Source of the DNA: CAMTUH01 sp947084935
GTDB lineage: Bacteria; Pseudomonadota; Gammaproteobacteria; Coxiellales; Coxiellaceae
Assembly: GCA_947084935.1 (NCBI GenBank)
Contig: CAMTUH010000002.1
Span: 44,162 to 108,161 of the forward strand
Reading direction: 5' to 3'
Length of the DNA: 64,000 bases
Part shown: piece by piece, positions 1-8,080 of the stretch
How positions within the stretch are numbered: position 1 is the first letter of the stretch
Layout of the letters: each line of letters starts with the position of its first letter
Position numbers and translations under genes: made by a program
Notes under the pieces: generated by a model
Database searches by the model: none
The model's input: the letters and a program-made list of their open reading frames with translations, nothing else
What the model was told of the DNA's origin: nothing

Positions 1-332
1 ATACTCCTCACACGTACACGCTGGATGAAATATTACTCCTGGAACTACCGTCCACGAGTTATACGATCCTTTTAAAAAGCGATTCGGACAGACACGCCTT
101 GGTGCTTTTTGCGCAAAAAAACGCTCTGGGGGAAAATGCAATTTATTATTCACTGCCGAGTGAAACGCAAAAGAAATACGTTTTGCTCTACAGCTATTTT
201 AACACTCGCGCAGAAGCAGAAATGGCTTTACAACGGCTGTCTCCTACCTTGAAAAACCATCATCCTACAGTCGAAAGCATCGCCACCATCCAAGACATTA
301 TCAAAGCACAGAAAAATGAGGCGCGGGGGTAA
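1..332 (+). CDS. SPOR-domain protein, DamX-like (3' part only)
   Basis: The reading frame is open from the left edge of the window, so only the last ~110 residues are visible. They hold a SPOR-like pattern: a short YTILLKS strand, a helix rich in Ala/Leu, the YVLLYSYF strand, then NTRAEAEMALQRLSP, and a tail resembling the end of DamX. SPOR domains bind denuded septal peptidoglycan, so the protein probably acts at the division site with an N-terminal membrane anchor lying outside the window. The first in-frame start-like codon inside the window is TTG at 99, but the coding frame clearly extends upstream of it. An AT-rich inverted repeat follows the stop. DamX assignment is inference from C-terminal pattern only. 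Confidence 0.7.
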   Translation, partial: TPHTYTLDEILLLELPSTSYTILLKSDSDRHALVLFAQKNALGENAIYYSLPSETQKKYVLLYSYFNTRAEAEMALQRLSPTLKNHHPTVESIATIQDIIKAQKNEARG

Positions 333-334
333 CG

Positions 335-367
335 GTTGTTTAATTTATAAACAACCTTTGATATAAT
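335..367 (+). promoter_or_regulatory. probable promoter with an overlapping 9-bp inverted repeat
   Basis: A perfect -10 hexamer TATAAT lies at 362-367, with TTTAAT 17 bases upstream or TTGTTT 20 bases upstream as a weak -35. A perfect 9-bp inverted repeat (GGTTGTTTA at 335-343, its complement at 347-355) covers the -35 region. It could be an operator or a weak terminator of the upstream gene. The next gene starts at 390, which gives a short leader. Confidence 0.4.
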
Positions 368-389
368 GTCCCATTCTAGTGAGGTGACT

Positions 390-827
390 ATGAAAAAATA
401 TTTACGATTATTATCTTTATTGTTTATAATCATTAGCTTAAACGCCGCATTTGCAGACGATGGCGGTCATGGCCACACTCTTGACATCCGAGTATCCCCA
501 GGTTCCGACCAGGGTTTTCCGCCCTTTGCTGGCTGCCTGGGTACGGTGGTCGATGTCGTTGCCTCATATAAATTTGATGAACAACCCCTTCCTCCTGGCT
601 GCCCGGCTGACGCACAAGAAACTCAGATTACATTGAATCAAGCGGGCTGGTATGAGGTTAAAACGGATGATCGATGTGGTACTTACGACGTTTCTTATAA
701 ACCCACGGATCAGGAAAAAGACTTTTTGCCTTCTAATATTGCTGATAATGCTGATGTGGAAATTTACAATGGTAGTCTACCGCTGGGATTTTCGTGCGAT
801 GCGCGTGTGTGCGATGGGAATTGCTAA
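390..827 (+). CDS. small secreted cysteine-containing protein, unknown function
   Basis: The start is placed at ATG 390 because GAGGTG lies just upstream and because a clean Sec signal peptide begins there (MKKYLRLL, hydrophobic core, cleavage near AFA-DDG). An ATG at 366 sits inside the -10 box and is unlikely. The mature part is about 125 residues, acidic, with six cysteines, two of them in the C-terminal CDGNC-type tail. That suggests a disulfide-bonded periplasmic or secreted protein. I recognise no family. Similar small secreted proteins occur at 5629, 21906, 36031 and 58152. Confidence 0.75.
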   Translation: MKKYLRLLSLLFIIISLNAAFADDGGHGHTLDIRVSPGSDQGFPPFAGCLGTVVDVVASYKFDEQPLPPGCPADAQETQITLNQAGWYEVKTDDRCGTYDVSYKPTDQEKDFLPSNIADNADVEIYNGSLPLGFSCDARVCDGNC

Positions 828-893
828 TCAAGAAACTGAGCTAAACTTGGACATCCAATTGGCGGGTAAAATCCTGATGACGGGGGAGTTCCC

Positions 894-1454
894 ATGAAAT
901 TATCAATAAATCATCGTGTTACCAAGTCAGTTTTCGTGCTTGGCTTGTTGGCTGCATTAGCCCTGACGGGTTGTGCACCGAAACCGGAAATCCCGTTCAC
1001 CGAAATGAGCATTAAGACCTCTCTGTCGCAGAGCCAACAGGAAAAATTACTGGCCCAAATTGAAGACGCCGGCGTTCAAGTCATTCAGCAAGGTTCACGA
1101 TTGCAGCTCATTCTTCCCGTCAACAAATTTTTCTTAGCACAAACGACTGACGCTCGAGAAAATCAAGTGAAAACGTTGCAGTTAATTGCTTTGTATTTAC
1201 ATAATTACACGCGCACACGTGTAACTAATTATCCGATTAAGATTTTCGCTTATACCGGCACTGTTCACACGCGACAATACCGACAATCGCTCTCAGAACA
1301 ATTCGCGCAAGTGATTGCGGCGTATATGTGGAGTCACGGATTTTCTCCCGAACGCATGAGTGTGGTAGGGTATGGTGCGAAGAATCCGATTGCAAATTAT
1401 CGAACGCCCGTTGGGAATGCCTACAATCGGCGCGTGATGATTCAGGTCAATTAG
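894..1454 (+). CDS. OmpA-family lipoprotein
   Basis: A lipoprotein signal peptide ends in the lipobox LTGC (Cys at about residue 28), so the product is lipidated, probably in the outer membrane. The C-terminal ~100 residues carry an OmpA-like peptidoglycan-binding pattern: a strand with LILPVNKFF, the helix after TTDAR, the strand IKIFAYTG, then SPERMSVVGYGAKNPIANY and a final NRRVMIQV. The glycine-rich VVGYG and NRRV motifs are typical of the family. The overall plan (short lipoprotein, FF-x-TT segment before the OmpA helix) recalls DotK/IcmN of the Dot/Icm secretion system, but that is a resemblance only and a generic OmpA/Pal-like anchor is equally possible. The convergent gene overlaps its 3' end by 8 bases. 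Confidence 0.8.
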   Translation: MKLSINHRVTKSVFVLGLLAALALTGCAPKPEIPFTEMSIKTSLSQSQQEKLLAQIEDAGVQVIQQGSRLQLILPVNKFFLAQTTDARENQVKTLQLIALYLHNYTRTRVTNYPIKIFAYTGTVHTRQYRQSLSEQFAQVIAAYMWSHGFSPERMSVVGYGAKNPIANYRTPVGNAYNRRVMIQVN

Positions 1455-2592
1455 TTTTCCTCTTCACTTCCCGAATTCTCTCATACGATTCATAAACGCG
1501 TTCGCGAATTTTTTTATCGTGTTGAGACAATGTGAGTAAGGTGTGAAAGAGTTTGTCGGCATCTTCTGCAGGGTCGTGGCCTTGAACACCACCGTACAAA
1601 ATAATATTATTCCCCGCCAACACGGCCAAACGAATTGCTTTTTCCATCGAAAAATAACGGCGAATGGCGGCCACGTCCATGTCGTCCGTTATAATTACGC
1701 CCTCGAAATGCAATTGATGGCGCAATAATTGGGTAACCATTGGCGACAATGAGAGCGGCAATCCACTCGAGTCCAAGCGACGATTCACCAGATGCGACGT
1801 CATAATGAAGGAACAGGTCTGATGCGCGTGAATTAATTTCTGATAAGGAATAAGTTCTTGAGCGCTCCAAGTATCAGTGACATCCGCCACGCTAAAATCG
1901 GTATTTTTGTCCGCACTGCCTAATCCGGGAAAATGTTTCAGTGTGCATTCAATTTTTACTCTGCGATACGCTAAAATTGCCGCTTTCAAATCGTTGGTTA
2001 CCGTTAACGGATTGCGGCCAAAACTCCGTTGGAGCAAACCCACCGCCGGATTTTTAGGGTTAATATCCAAATCCGCCACGGGCGCTAAATTCAAATTAAT
2101 GTTAAAATTCCGTAATAAGCGCCCTCGGTATAGCGCTTGTTTCGTGATCACTTCCCGATTGCTTTTTATTCCGAGTTGCCGTTCACTCTCGTTGCCATCT
2201 AAATCAAATCCGCGATTGGCTTGCAGCGTGTTAATCAATCCCCCCTCTTGATTAACCGCAATAAGCAGCGGGTAATCGCCGTACTGTTTCGCGTAGTGCT
2301 GCAGTGCTTGAGTTAAGTGTTTTAATTGTTGGGGATTTTCAATATTACGAGGAATCCACACTCCATTTTTCTTTTTATCGAAATGATCAAAGAGAATAAC
2401 GCCACCGATGTGGTATTTTTTAATGGCTACTACAATCGGTGAATCATCATTAATTGTGGTGCCCGCAAAACCCACCATCATCATTTGCCCCACAGCGTGT
2501 TCAAGGTCGGGGGTGGATAGGGCCGATGGAATCCATAAAAAGAAAAGAATCCATACTCCGAGGGCAAATTTACAGGAAAAATGTGGGGCCAT
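1447..2592 (-). CDS. secreted glycoside hydrolase family 3 protein (NagZ-like)
   Basis: 381 residues. An N-terminal signal peptide (residues ~1-26, cleavage near ALS-TP) precedes a GH3 barrel. Recognisable landmarks are NQEGG at 114-118, NLAPVADL at ~168, KHFPGLG at 219-225 and ITDDM at 301-305, where the conserved nucleophile Asp sits. NagZ enzymes remove beta-N-acetylglucosamine from peptidoglycan fragments. Two oddities stand out: cytosolic NagZ has no signal peptide, and the loop after KHFPG, normally carrying an Asp-x-His dyad, reads NTD here (residues 230-232), so the canonical acid/base pair seems altered. Substrate is therefore uncertain. It ends against the convergent OmpA-type gene. 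Confidence 0.8.
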   Translation of the reverse strand: MAPHFSCKFALGVWILFFLWIPSALSTPDLEHAVGQMMMVGFAGTTINDDSPIVVAIKKYHIGGVILFDHFDKKKNGVWIPRNIENPQQLKHLTQALQHYAKQYGDYPLLIAVNQEGGLINTLQANRGFDLDGNESERQLGIKSNREVITKQALYRGRLLRNFNINLNLAPVADLDINPKNPAVGLLQRSFGRNPLTVTNDLKAAILAYRRVKIECTLKHFPGLGSADKNTDFSVADVTDTWSAQELIPYQKLIHAHQTCSFIMTSHLVNRRLDSSGLPLSLSPMVTQLLRHQLHFEGVIITDDMDVAAIRRYFSMEKAIRLAVLAGNNIILYGGVQGHDPAEDADKLFHTLLTLSQHDKKIRERVYESYERIREVKRKTN

Positions 2593-2681
2593 GAAAATCG
2601 TTCATCCTTGCCATGTTCATCCTTGTGCTTACCGCCAAAAAACCTCGGTTCGCAAAGCTCACCGAGGCTACGGTCTGCAGA

Positions 2682-3467
2682 TTACGGTCTCCAATCCATT
2701 TGTAGTACATTACCCGACTGCGAACTGTCTCGGGTGATATTTTTGGGGTATTTATAGTAATAAATATTCGCGTCGTTCGATGCGAATGCACGCAGTGTGT
2801 TTACGGGCATTACCTTCACAACAGCTTCATCCGTTGCTTGGACTTGCGCGTAGTTAATTCGTAAATACTGTGCATCCAACACAGCGCGCCCTTTCACGCG
2901 CGCATATAAAGTATTCGTCACACCAGCCAATGAAATGCGGCCCACATCTTGGCTGTTGATCGTCAACGTGTTGCTGTTCACCCAACGCACCCAAATACGA
3001 TTAGACCCTCTCTGATGGATACGATCCAGTTTCACCATGCCCGCTAACTGAATAGTACCCGATCCTCGCGCATCAATCGTTAAACCACTGCTTTTCACGG
3101 CCGTACCCACAATTACTGCGGAGCCTCGCTCAACCAACCTGGTCAGTTGTGGAAGCGTCACGGTGACAACGGGTCGTTGATTTAATCCCGGGGCGGGAAT
3201 TCCCGAAGGTCGTATAATCAGCGTCCGGTTAATCACTCGGGCAGAAATCGGCTGCCCGCGATCGTGGGATACCACTACCGTTGCTCGCGGCGCGCTTTTG
3301 ATCTTAACAGTGACATAACCCGCTGCATCAATTGCGTTGAAAACGGCTGCCTTAGCCAAGTGCGAGGCTGAGCCTTTGGAAGCGGGACGCTCAGCCCCCC
3401 CGGCGTAAACCACTGAGACGGTCATCACAGATATAAACAAAACAAACCAACGCAGCTTCATCTTCAT
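2682..3467 (-). CDS. secreted DUF2807-like beta-helix protein
   Basis: 261 residues with a signal peptide (MKMKLRWFVLFISVM, cleavage near VYA-GG). The mature part is a run of short beta strands and repeated patterns such as VNSNTLTINSQDVGRISLAG and ARGSGTIQLAG, with the early motif RPVVTVTLPQLTRLVERGSA. This matches the head-GIN/DUF2807 type of right-handed beta-helix exported by many bacteria. Function is unknown; a surface or periplasmic location is inferred. It lies between the GH3 gene and rdgB on the same strand, with about 90 bases to the former. Confidence 0.65.
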   Translation of the reverse strand: MKMKLRWFVLFISVMTVSVVYAGGAERPASKGSASHLAKAAVFNAIDAAGYVTVKIKSAPRATVVVSHDRGQPISARVINRTLIIRPSGIPAPGLNQRPVVTVTLPQLTRLVERGSAVIVGTAVKSSGLTIDARGSGTIQLAGMVKLDRIHQRGSNRIWVRWVNSNTLTINSQDVGRISLAGVTNTLYARVKGRAVLDAQYLRINYAQVQATDEAVVKVMPVNTLRAFASNDANIYYYKYPKNITRDSSQSGNVLQMDWRP

Positions 3468-3516
3468 AAGGCCCCCTGTATTAAGCCCATATTATGGAGC
3501 AATTATTGTTCAAAGG

Positions 3517-4110
3517 CTATAGGGACTTCAATGCGACCTTAAGCGCCGCCAGCGCCTGCCCGCGGTGGCTGATGGCGTTTTTGACAGGCTCCTCCAGCTC
3601 GCCCGCGCTGCATTCGTGTGTGGGCACGTAAAAAATAGGATCATATCCAAAACCCTTGTTCCCGCGGGGCTCCGATAATATTTCTCCTTCCCACATCCCA
3701 TAACCAATAATCGGCGCTGGGTCCCGCTCGTTCCGCATCAACGCCACGGCACAATAGAAAAAAGCGGTGCGATCTGCTGATTTTATTTTTTTTAATTCCG
3801 TGACTAATTTTTTAATTCGGTCGGCATCGTCCGCGTTTTTCCCTGCGTATCGGGACGAAAAAATACCGGGCTCGCCATTTAACGCAGGCACCACCAGTCC
3901 CGAGTCATCGCCCAATGCCGGAAGCCCGGAATAGCATGTGGCGTGCCGCGCTTTAATAATCGCATTTTCCATGAACGTGGATCCCGTTTCTTCGACGTCG
4001 GGAACAGCAAAATCACTTTGGGCAATTAATCGGATGGGAAAACCGTTAAATATTTTTCGGATTTCATTAGCTTTGCTGGGATTACTGCTCGCCAATACCA
4101 CTTCTAGCAT
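3517..4110 (-). CDS. rdgB: dITP/XTP pyrophosphatase (RdgB/HAM1)
   Basis: 197 residues, the usual length. The protein hydrolyses non-canonical purine nucleoside triphosphates (ITP, dITP, XTP) to monophosphates and keeps them out of nucleic acids. Family landmarks are the N-terminal LASSNPSKANEI, the metal-binding LGDDSGLVVPALNG, the GIFSSRYAG segment, then NKGFGYDPIF and the C-terminal ISHRGQAL. All are intact. The stop of the upstream pseudopilin gene is only 2 bases from its ATG, so the two are probably co-transcribed. Confidence 0.95.
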   Translation of the reverse strand: MLEVVLASSNPSKANEIRKIFNGFPIRLIAQSDFAVPDVEETGSTFMENAIIKARHATCYSGLPALGDDSGLVVPALNGEPGIFSSRYAGKNADDADRIKKLVTELKKIKSADRTAFFYCAVALMRNERDPAPIIGYGMWEGEILSEPRGNKGFGYDPIFYVPTHECSAGELEEPVKNAISHRGQALAALKVALKSL

Positions 4111-4112
4111 GA

Positions 4113-4559
4113 TTATAACTCAATAAAATAACGCGTACCGTTCTTGCACTCGTCTTCACTCGATTGCGCGTGTGCGATGTCGCTCAAACGCCGTCGCAAA
4201 TTAAGGCACGCGCGTTTCGGCACTTCTTCCAGAGTTATTTTAACAAAACTCGCATCCGTTCCTGGCCCTACGGTAATGGAACCGCCCCACGGATCGCGCT
4301 CATCCTCCGCCGTAATCAATCCCACGTTACGCAATTGAGTCATATCGATAGCGGTACCACTCGATCCAAAATCCGATTGTCGTGCGGTTTCCAGCCATTG
4401 ATAACTAGCCTTTGAAAGGGTCTTTAACTGCGAAATCGATTGGCTGATTTTTTGATTAAACTGGACCACGGAAAAATAACGAACGGATAAAATTAATATT
4501 AAGCTAATGACCGAAATCACCAATACCGTTTCAAGTAGGGTCAATCCATGCTGTTTCAT
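4113..4559 (-). CDS. type IV pilin-like pseudopilin, single gene
   Basis: 148 residues. The N-terminus has a class III prepilin signal: MKQHG followed directly by LTLLETVLVISVISLILIL, with the conserved Glu five residues after the cleavage point and a hydrophobic alpha helix. The C-terminal domain has two cysteines (RACLNL and EDECKN) that could form the usual disulfide loop. Such proteins are processed by PilD and assemble in type IV pili or type II secretion pseudopili. No other pilus gene is adjacent, so its system lies elsewhere or is reduced. It runs directly into rdgB. Confidence 0.8.
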   Translation of the reverse strand: MKQHGLTLLETVLVISVISLILILSVRYFSVVQFNQKISQSISQLKTLSKASYQWLETARQSDFGSSGTAIDMTQLRNVGLITAEDERDPWGGSITVGPGTDASFVKITLEEVPKRACLNLRRRLSDIAHAQSSEDECKNGTRYFIEL

Positions 4560-4605
4560 GCGAATATTGTATCAATCTTCCTTGAAATTACAATGCAACG
4601 CACAC

Positions 4606-4672
4606 AGCAGCCTTGATGAAACGAAGTGAAATCAAGGAATTCCTGGATTACGCTTCGCTGCATCCAGGCTAC
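4606..4672. repeat. R1 palindromic repeat overlapping the hemH 3' end
   Basis: One copy of the R1 family (AGCCTTGATG...AAATCAAGGAATTCCTGG...CCAGGCTAC). It has two nested stems, one from GCCTTGAT/ATCAAGG and one from CCTGGATTACG/TGCATCCAGG. Other copies are at 13512, 19183, 21277, 25359, 38147 and 50886. Here it crosses into the coding end of hemH and encodes its last residues. Confidence 0.8.
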
Positions 4673-5609
4673 CTCGAATCATATCGGATAACGCCTTCAC
4701 CCAATCGGGATCTGAATTCAATGCGGGAATCAATCTAAACGACTCACCACCCAAACGCTCCCACTGTTCTTTCGCGCGCAAGCCAATTTCCTCCAACGTC
4801 TCCAAACAATCGGCGACAAACGACGGACAAACCACCGCCAATCGTTTCACCTTTTTTTCTGCTAATTGCGACAAACGCTCCACCGTGTACGGTTTAATCC
4901 ACGACAATCGCCCCAAACGCGATTGAAACGCCACACCGTAACGCTCGTCGGGCCACTGCAACACCGAAGCCACTAATCGTGAAGTTTCAAAACATTGCGC
5001 ACGATAGCAGTGCGCAGGGTCATGTCGCTCAGGAATGCCGTGGTAACTCATTAATAAATAATCGGGATTATCGTCCGTGTTCTTTTTAATAATGCGCGCC
5101 AAACCGTTAATGTAAGTAGCGTGATTATAGAAACTCTGAATTACGACGCATTCTTTTTTTCTTTGTTCTGCCAATTGTAAGACGGCCGTAATTGCCGAGC
5201 GACTCGTCGCTGTGGCGTACTGAGGAAACAGAGGAAAGACAATAATCCGATGACAATCCGCTAATTGGTCCATCGCCGATTTTAGTGACGGCTTTCCATA
5301 ACGCATTCCAAGCACAACGCGGAAATTATGATTTAATTCACGCTGCAACGATGCACACAATCGCTGACTGTTCACCAACAACGGCGACCCTTCGTCCGTC
5401 CAAATTTTTTGATACAACTCAGCTGAACGCTGAGATCGAAAAGGCAAAATGGCGCCCCGCACCAGCAACCACCGCAACGGCAACGGCAAACGAATCACTT
5501 CTGGATCGGATAAAAATTCACGTAAATAATGACGAACGGCAGACTTCGTGGGAGCTTCAGGAGTACCTAAGTTTATTAATAAAATTCCGTTTTGCGCTGG
5601 GAACGACAT
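4632..5609 (-). CDS. hemH: ferrochelatase
   Basis: 325 residues. It inserts ferrous iron into protoporphyrin IX, the last step of protohaem synthesis. Landmarks: LLINLGTPEAPT at the N-terminus, FLSDPEVI, GMRYGKPS, the catalytic MSYHGIPERH, and a CPSFVADCLETLEEI segment near residue 270. The final 14 residues (from about G312, GSLDAAKRNPGIP then TGA) are encoded by a copy of the R1 repeat, so the natural C-terminus appears to have been replaced or extended. The active site is far from this tail. hemA lies 2.5 kb away in the same orientation. Confidence 0.95.
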   Translation of the reverse strand: MSFPAQNGILLINLGTPEAPTKSAVRHYLREFLSDPEVIRLPLPLRWLLVRGAILPFRSQRSAELYQKIWTDEGSPLLVNSQRLCASLQRELNHNFRVVLGMRYGKPSLKSAMDQLADCHRIIVFPLFPQYATATSRSAITAVLQLAEQRKKECVVIQSFYNHATYINGLARIIKKNTDDNPDYLLMSYHGIPERHDPAHCYRAQCFETSRLVASVLQWPDERYGVAFQSRLGRLSWIKPYTVERLSQLAEKKVKRLAVVCPSFVADCLETLEEIGLRAKEQWERLGGESFRLIPALNSDPDWVKALSDMIRGSLDAAKRNPGIP

Positions 5610-5628
5610 AGTTGCCGATTATAACGCC

Positions 5629-6045
5629 TTAAGATTTTATCCAACACCCTTCTCCCCCCGTCCAATGGAAGTAGTAAGAATCCTTGGTAGCCGTAATATG
5701 CAGGTCTTCGCCTTTTCTGAGCACGCAATTTAGCGAACCGTTATACCCATCACTCTTGATCCAGAGGGTTACGAGGACTCCCTTGGCAAGCTTTGGGTCC
5801 GCATTGGAGACATGCTGTCCCGGCGGTATATTCACGTCCATACAGGGGTCCGTGACCGGATTACAGGTGGACCAATCCTGGGTGACCGCAATCGAGTAGG
5901 CGGAATTGCTTTCATTGTACACGGTAAAGGCATTATCGTTGGCCAGCGCTGCTTTAAAAGCGCATAAACCGAACAGCAATAATCCAGACACAAAAATAGT
6001 CTTTTTAATCAAAAACTTATATTTTAGCCACTTATTTGCTCTCAT
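5629..6045 (-). CDS. small secreted protein, unknown function
   Basis: 138 residues. A basic N-terminus (MRANKWLKYKFLIKK) and hydrophobic core form a signal peptide, with cleavage near ALA-NDN. The mature ~100 residues look like a beta-sandwich, starting FTVYNESNSAYSIAV, and contain four cysteines (CNP, CMD, NCV, GCW). The opening strand pattern resembles that of the protein at 58152 (ISVTNRSEYPIYVWV), so the two may be distant paralogues. No recognised family. Confidence 0.7.
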   Translation of the reverse strand: MRANKWLKYKFLIKKTIFVSGLLLFGLCAFKAALANDNAFTVYNESNSAYSIAVTQDWSTCNPVTDPCMDVNIPPGQHVSNADPKLAKGVLVTLWIKSDGYNGSLNCVLRKGEDLHITATKDSYYFHWTGGEGCWIKS

Positions 6046-6160
6046 ACGTCTACGCCCTAGGTTTGCAAATCGAAAAACAGGGCAGTATACGCTAAAAAGC
6101 CAACTTGTTCAAATATTAAACATATTGGCTGGGAGGGCTAACTAGACCGGAGGTTTAATA

Positions 6161-6994
6161 CTAATGCTTTCGTCCCACCATCATACGCGGTAAGCCCGCT
6201 AGATCAGGGAGGTCTTCAATGGCTTGGTAACCCGCTTCTTCCATGAGCGCTCTCATTTTCTCACTTTGGTGATCGCCGTGCTCAAGCACCAACCAACCAT
6301 CCTTCCGAAGGAAATCGTAAGCCTGAGGAATAATCACTCGAATGGCGTCTAGGCCATCCGCACCAGCAGCTAGTGCTTCGCGCGGTTCGAATCGCAATTG
6401 CGGCCAATGCGAATCTACCTCCGGTACGTAGGGCGGATTTCCCAAAATCGCGTGATAATCGTTTCTCGGCAAAGCCTCACACCATTCACCGCTGTAAAAT
6501 TTTACATTTTTAATACCGTGCCGCTTGGCATTGCGTTTTGCCACTTTCAATGCACGTCGAGAATTATCCGCGGCATGGATTCTCCACTGTGGACGCTCGC
6601 GCGCCAAAGCGAGCGCAATGGCACCGGATCCCGTTCCTAAATCTGCAATGCGGCATTTGTCTTCTTTCGGACAGTACATTAATGTCCACTCCACCAGCAT
6701 TTCCGTTTCAGGACGCGGAATTAACACATCCGAACCTACTTCCAAATCCAAATCCCAAAATTCTTTGTGGCCGCTCAAATAAGCAATGGGTACGCCTTTT
6801 TCACGGCGCTTAACTAATTTCGACAGCTGCCGCAACTCTCGCGAGGATAATTCGATCTGTGGATGCGCGAACAATTCTTCACGCGTTTTATGTGCGACCA
6901 AACCCACAATTAATTCCGCGTCTAAGCGCGGCGACTCTGAAATGGATTTAAATCGCGGCGTGATTTTTTCGATAATTTCTTTGACGGTTGCCAA
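6161..6994 (-). CDS. prmC: protein-(glutamine-N5) methyltransferase of release factors
   Basis: 277 residues. PrmC (HemK) methylates the glutamine of the GGQ motif of RF1 and RF2 using S-adenosylmethionine, which speeds peptide release. The N-terminal helical domain contains the substrate-binding PYILG-like stretch (here PIAYLSGHKEFW). The SAM site is ADLGTGSGAIALALA, and the catalytic NPPY motif is present as GNPPYVP. Its start lies immediately after the stop of prfA, so enzyme and substrate are made from one operon (hemA-prfA-prmC). Confidence 0.95.
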   Translation of the reverse strand: MATVKEIIEKITPRFKSISESPRLDAELIVGLVAHKTREELFAHPQIELSSRELRQLSKLVKRREKGVPIAYLSGHKEFWDLDLEVGSDVLIPRPETEMLVEWTLMYCPKEDKCRIADLGTGSGAIALALARERPQWRIHAADNSRRALKVAKRNAKRHGIKNVKFYSGEWCEALPRNDYHAILGNPPYVPEVDSHWPQLRFEPREALAAGADGLDAIRVIIPQAYDFLRKDGWLVLEHGDHQSEKMRALMEEAGYQAIEDLPDLAGLPRMMVGRKH

Positions 6995-8074
6995 TTACTC
7001 CTCACCCAGCGATGTCAATTGTTCCGCCTGAAACTCACGAGTCAGTGGACCAATGACGGGATCCAAATCACCCTCCATCACATTATCCAACTGATACAAC
7101 GTTAAATTAATTCGGTGATCCGTTATCCGTCCCTGCGGAAAATTGTACGTGCGAATACGTTCAGAGCGATCCCCGCTGCCTACTAATAATTTTCGTTTTT
7201 CTGCTTGTTCGCGATCTTGCTTTTCTTGTTCCGCCGTTAATATTCGTGATTGTAATAACGACATGGCTCGCGCTTTGTTTTTATGTTGCGAACGTTCATC
7301 CTGACATTCAACCACAATTCCTGTTGGGAAGTGGGTAATTCGAACCGCGGAATCGGTCCGATTGACGTGCTGACCTCCTGCACCGGAAGCTCGATAAGTA
7401 TCGATACGCAATTCGGCGGGATTAATATCGACGTGATCAATCTCTTCCACTTCCGGCAGAATGGCTACCGTGCACGCGGACGTGTGCACGCGCCCCTGGG
7501 ATTCCGTGACGGGAACGCGCTGCACGCGATGCGCCCCCGATTCAAATTTTAATTGCGAGTATACGCGTTCTCCTGCTACACGCGAAATCACTTCTTTGAA
7601 TCCGCCGTGCTCGCCTTCGCTGGCGGAAACCACGCTCAACCGCCAGCCTTTTTTCTCGGCATATCGTGCGTACATACGAAATAAATCGCCCGCAAATATC
7701 GCCGCCTCATTGCCACCGGTCCCCGCGCGTATTTCTAAAAAAACATTACGCTCGTCGTTGGGGTCTTTGGGCAATAATAAAGTTTTTAATTCATTTTCTA
7801 ATTCGTCGCGCCTTATTTTTAACGCACTCAATTCTTCTTCGGCTAACTTTCTCATTTCAGGATCGTTCAACATTTCTTTTGCGGCATCGATCGCCTGCGC
7901 CGTGTCTTGATACGCGTGAAAACATTTCACCAACGGTTCTAACTGGGAATATTCTTTTCCCAGCTCGCGATAGCGATTTTGATCGTTCATGACCTCAGGA
8001 TCGCTGAGCAGTGCACTCACTTCAACGTGACGATTCGCAAGCGTTTTCAGTTTTTTGACGAGGGAGTCTTTCAT
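6995..8074 (-). CDS. prfA: peptide chain release factor 1
   Basis: 359 residues, normal for RF1. It recognises UAA and UAG in the ribosomal A site and triggers hydrolysis of peptidyl-tRNA. The GGQ motif is in GAGGQHVNRTDSAVRI (domain 3), the target of PrmC encoded directly downstream. The anticodon-like loop falls in the HTSACTVAILPE region. The C-terminal domain ends with the typical DHRINLTLYQLDNVMEGDL. It sits 6 bases downstream of hemA. Confidence 0.97.
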   Translation of the reverse strand: MKDSLVKKLKTLANRHVEVSALLSDPEVMNDQNRYRELGKEYSQLEPLVKCFHAYQDTAQAIDAAKEMLNDPEMRKLAEEELSALKIRRDELENELKTLLLPKDPNDERNVFLEIRAGTGGNEAAIFAGDLFRMYARYAEKKGWRLSVVSASEGEHGGFKEVISRVAGERVYSQLKFESGAHRVQRVPVTESQGRVHTSACTVAILPEVEEIDHVDINPAELRIDTYRASGAGGQHVNRTDSAVRITHFPTGIVVECQDERSQHKNKARAMSLLQSRILTAEQEKQDREQAEKRKLLVGSGDRSERIRTYNFPQGRITDHRINLTLYQLDNVMEGDLDPVIGPLTREFQAEQLTSLGEE

Positions 8075-8080
8075 GATGTT

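Noticed and set aside
7461..7910. 149-residue plus-strand frame opposite prfA
   Set aside because: Antisense shadow of a well-conserved gene.
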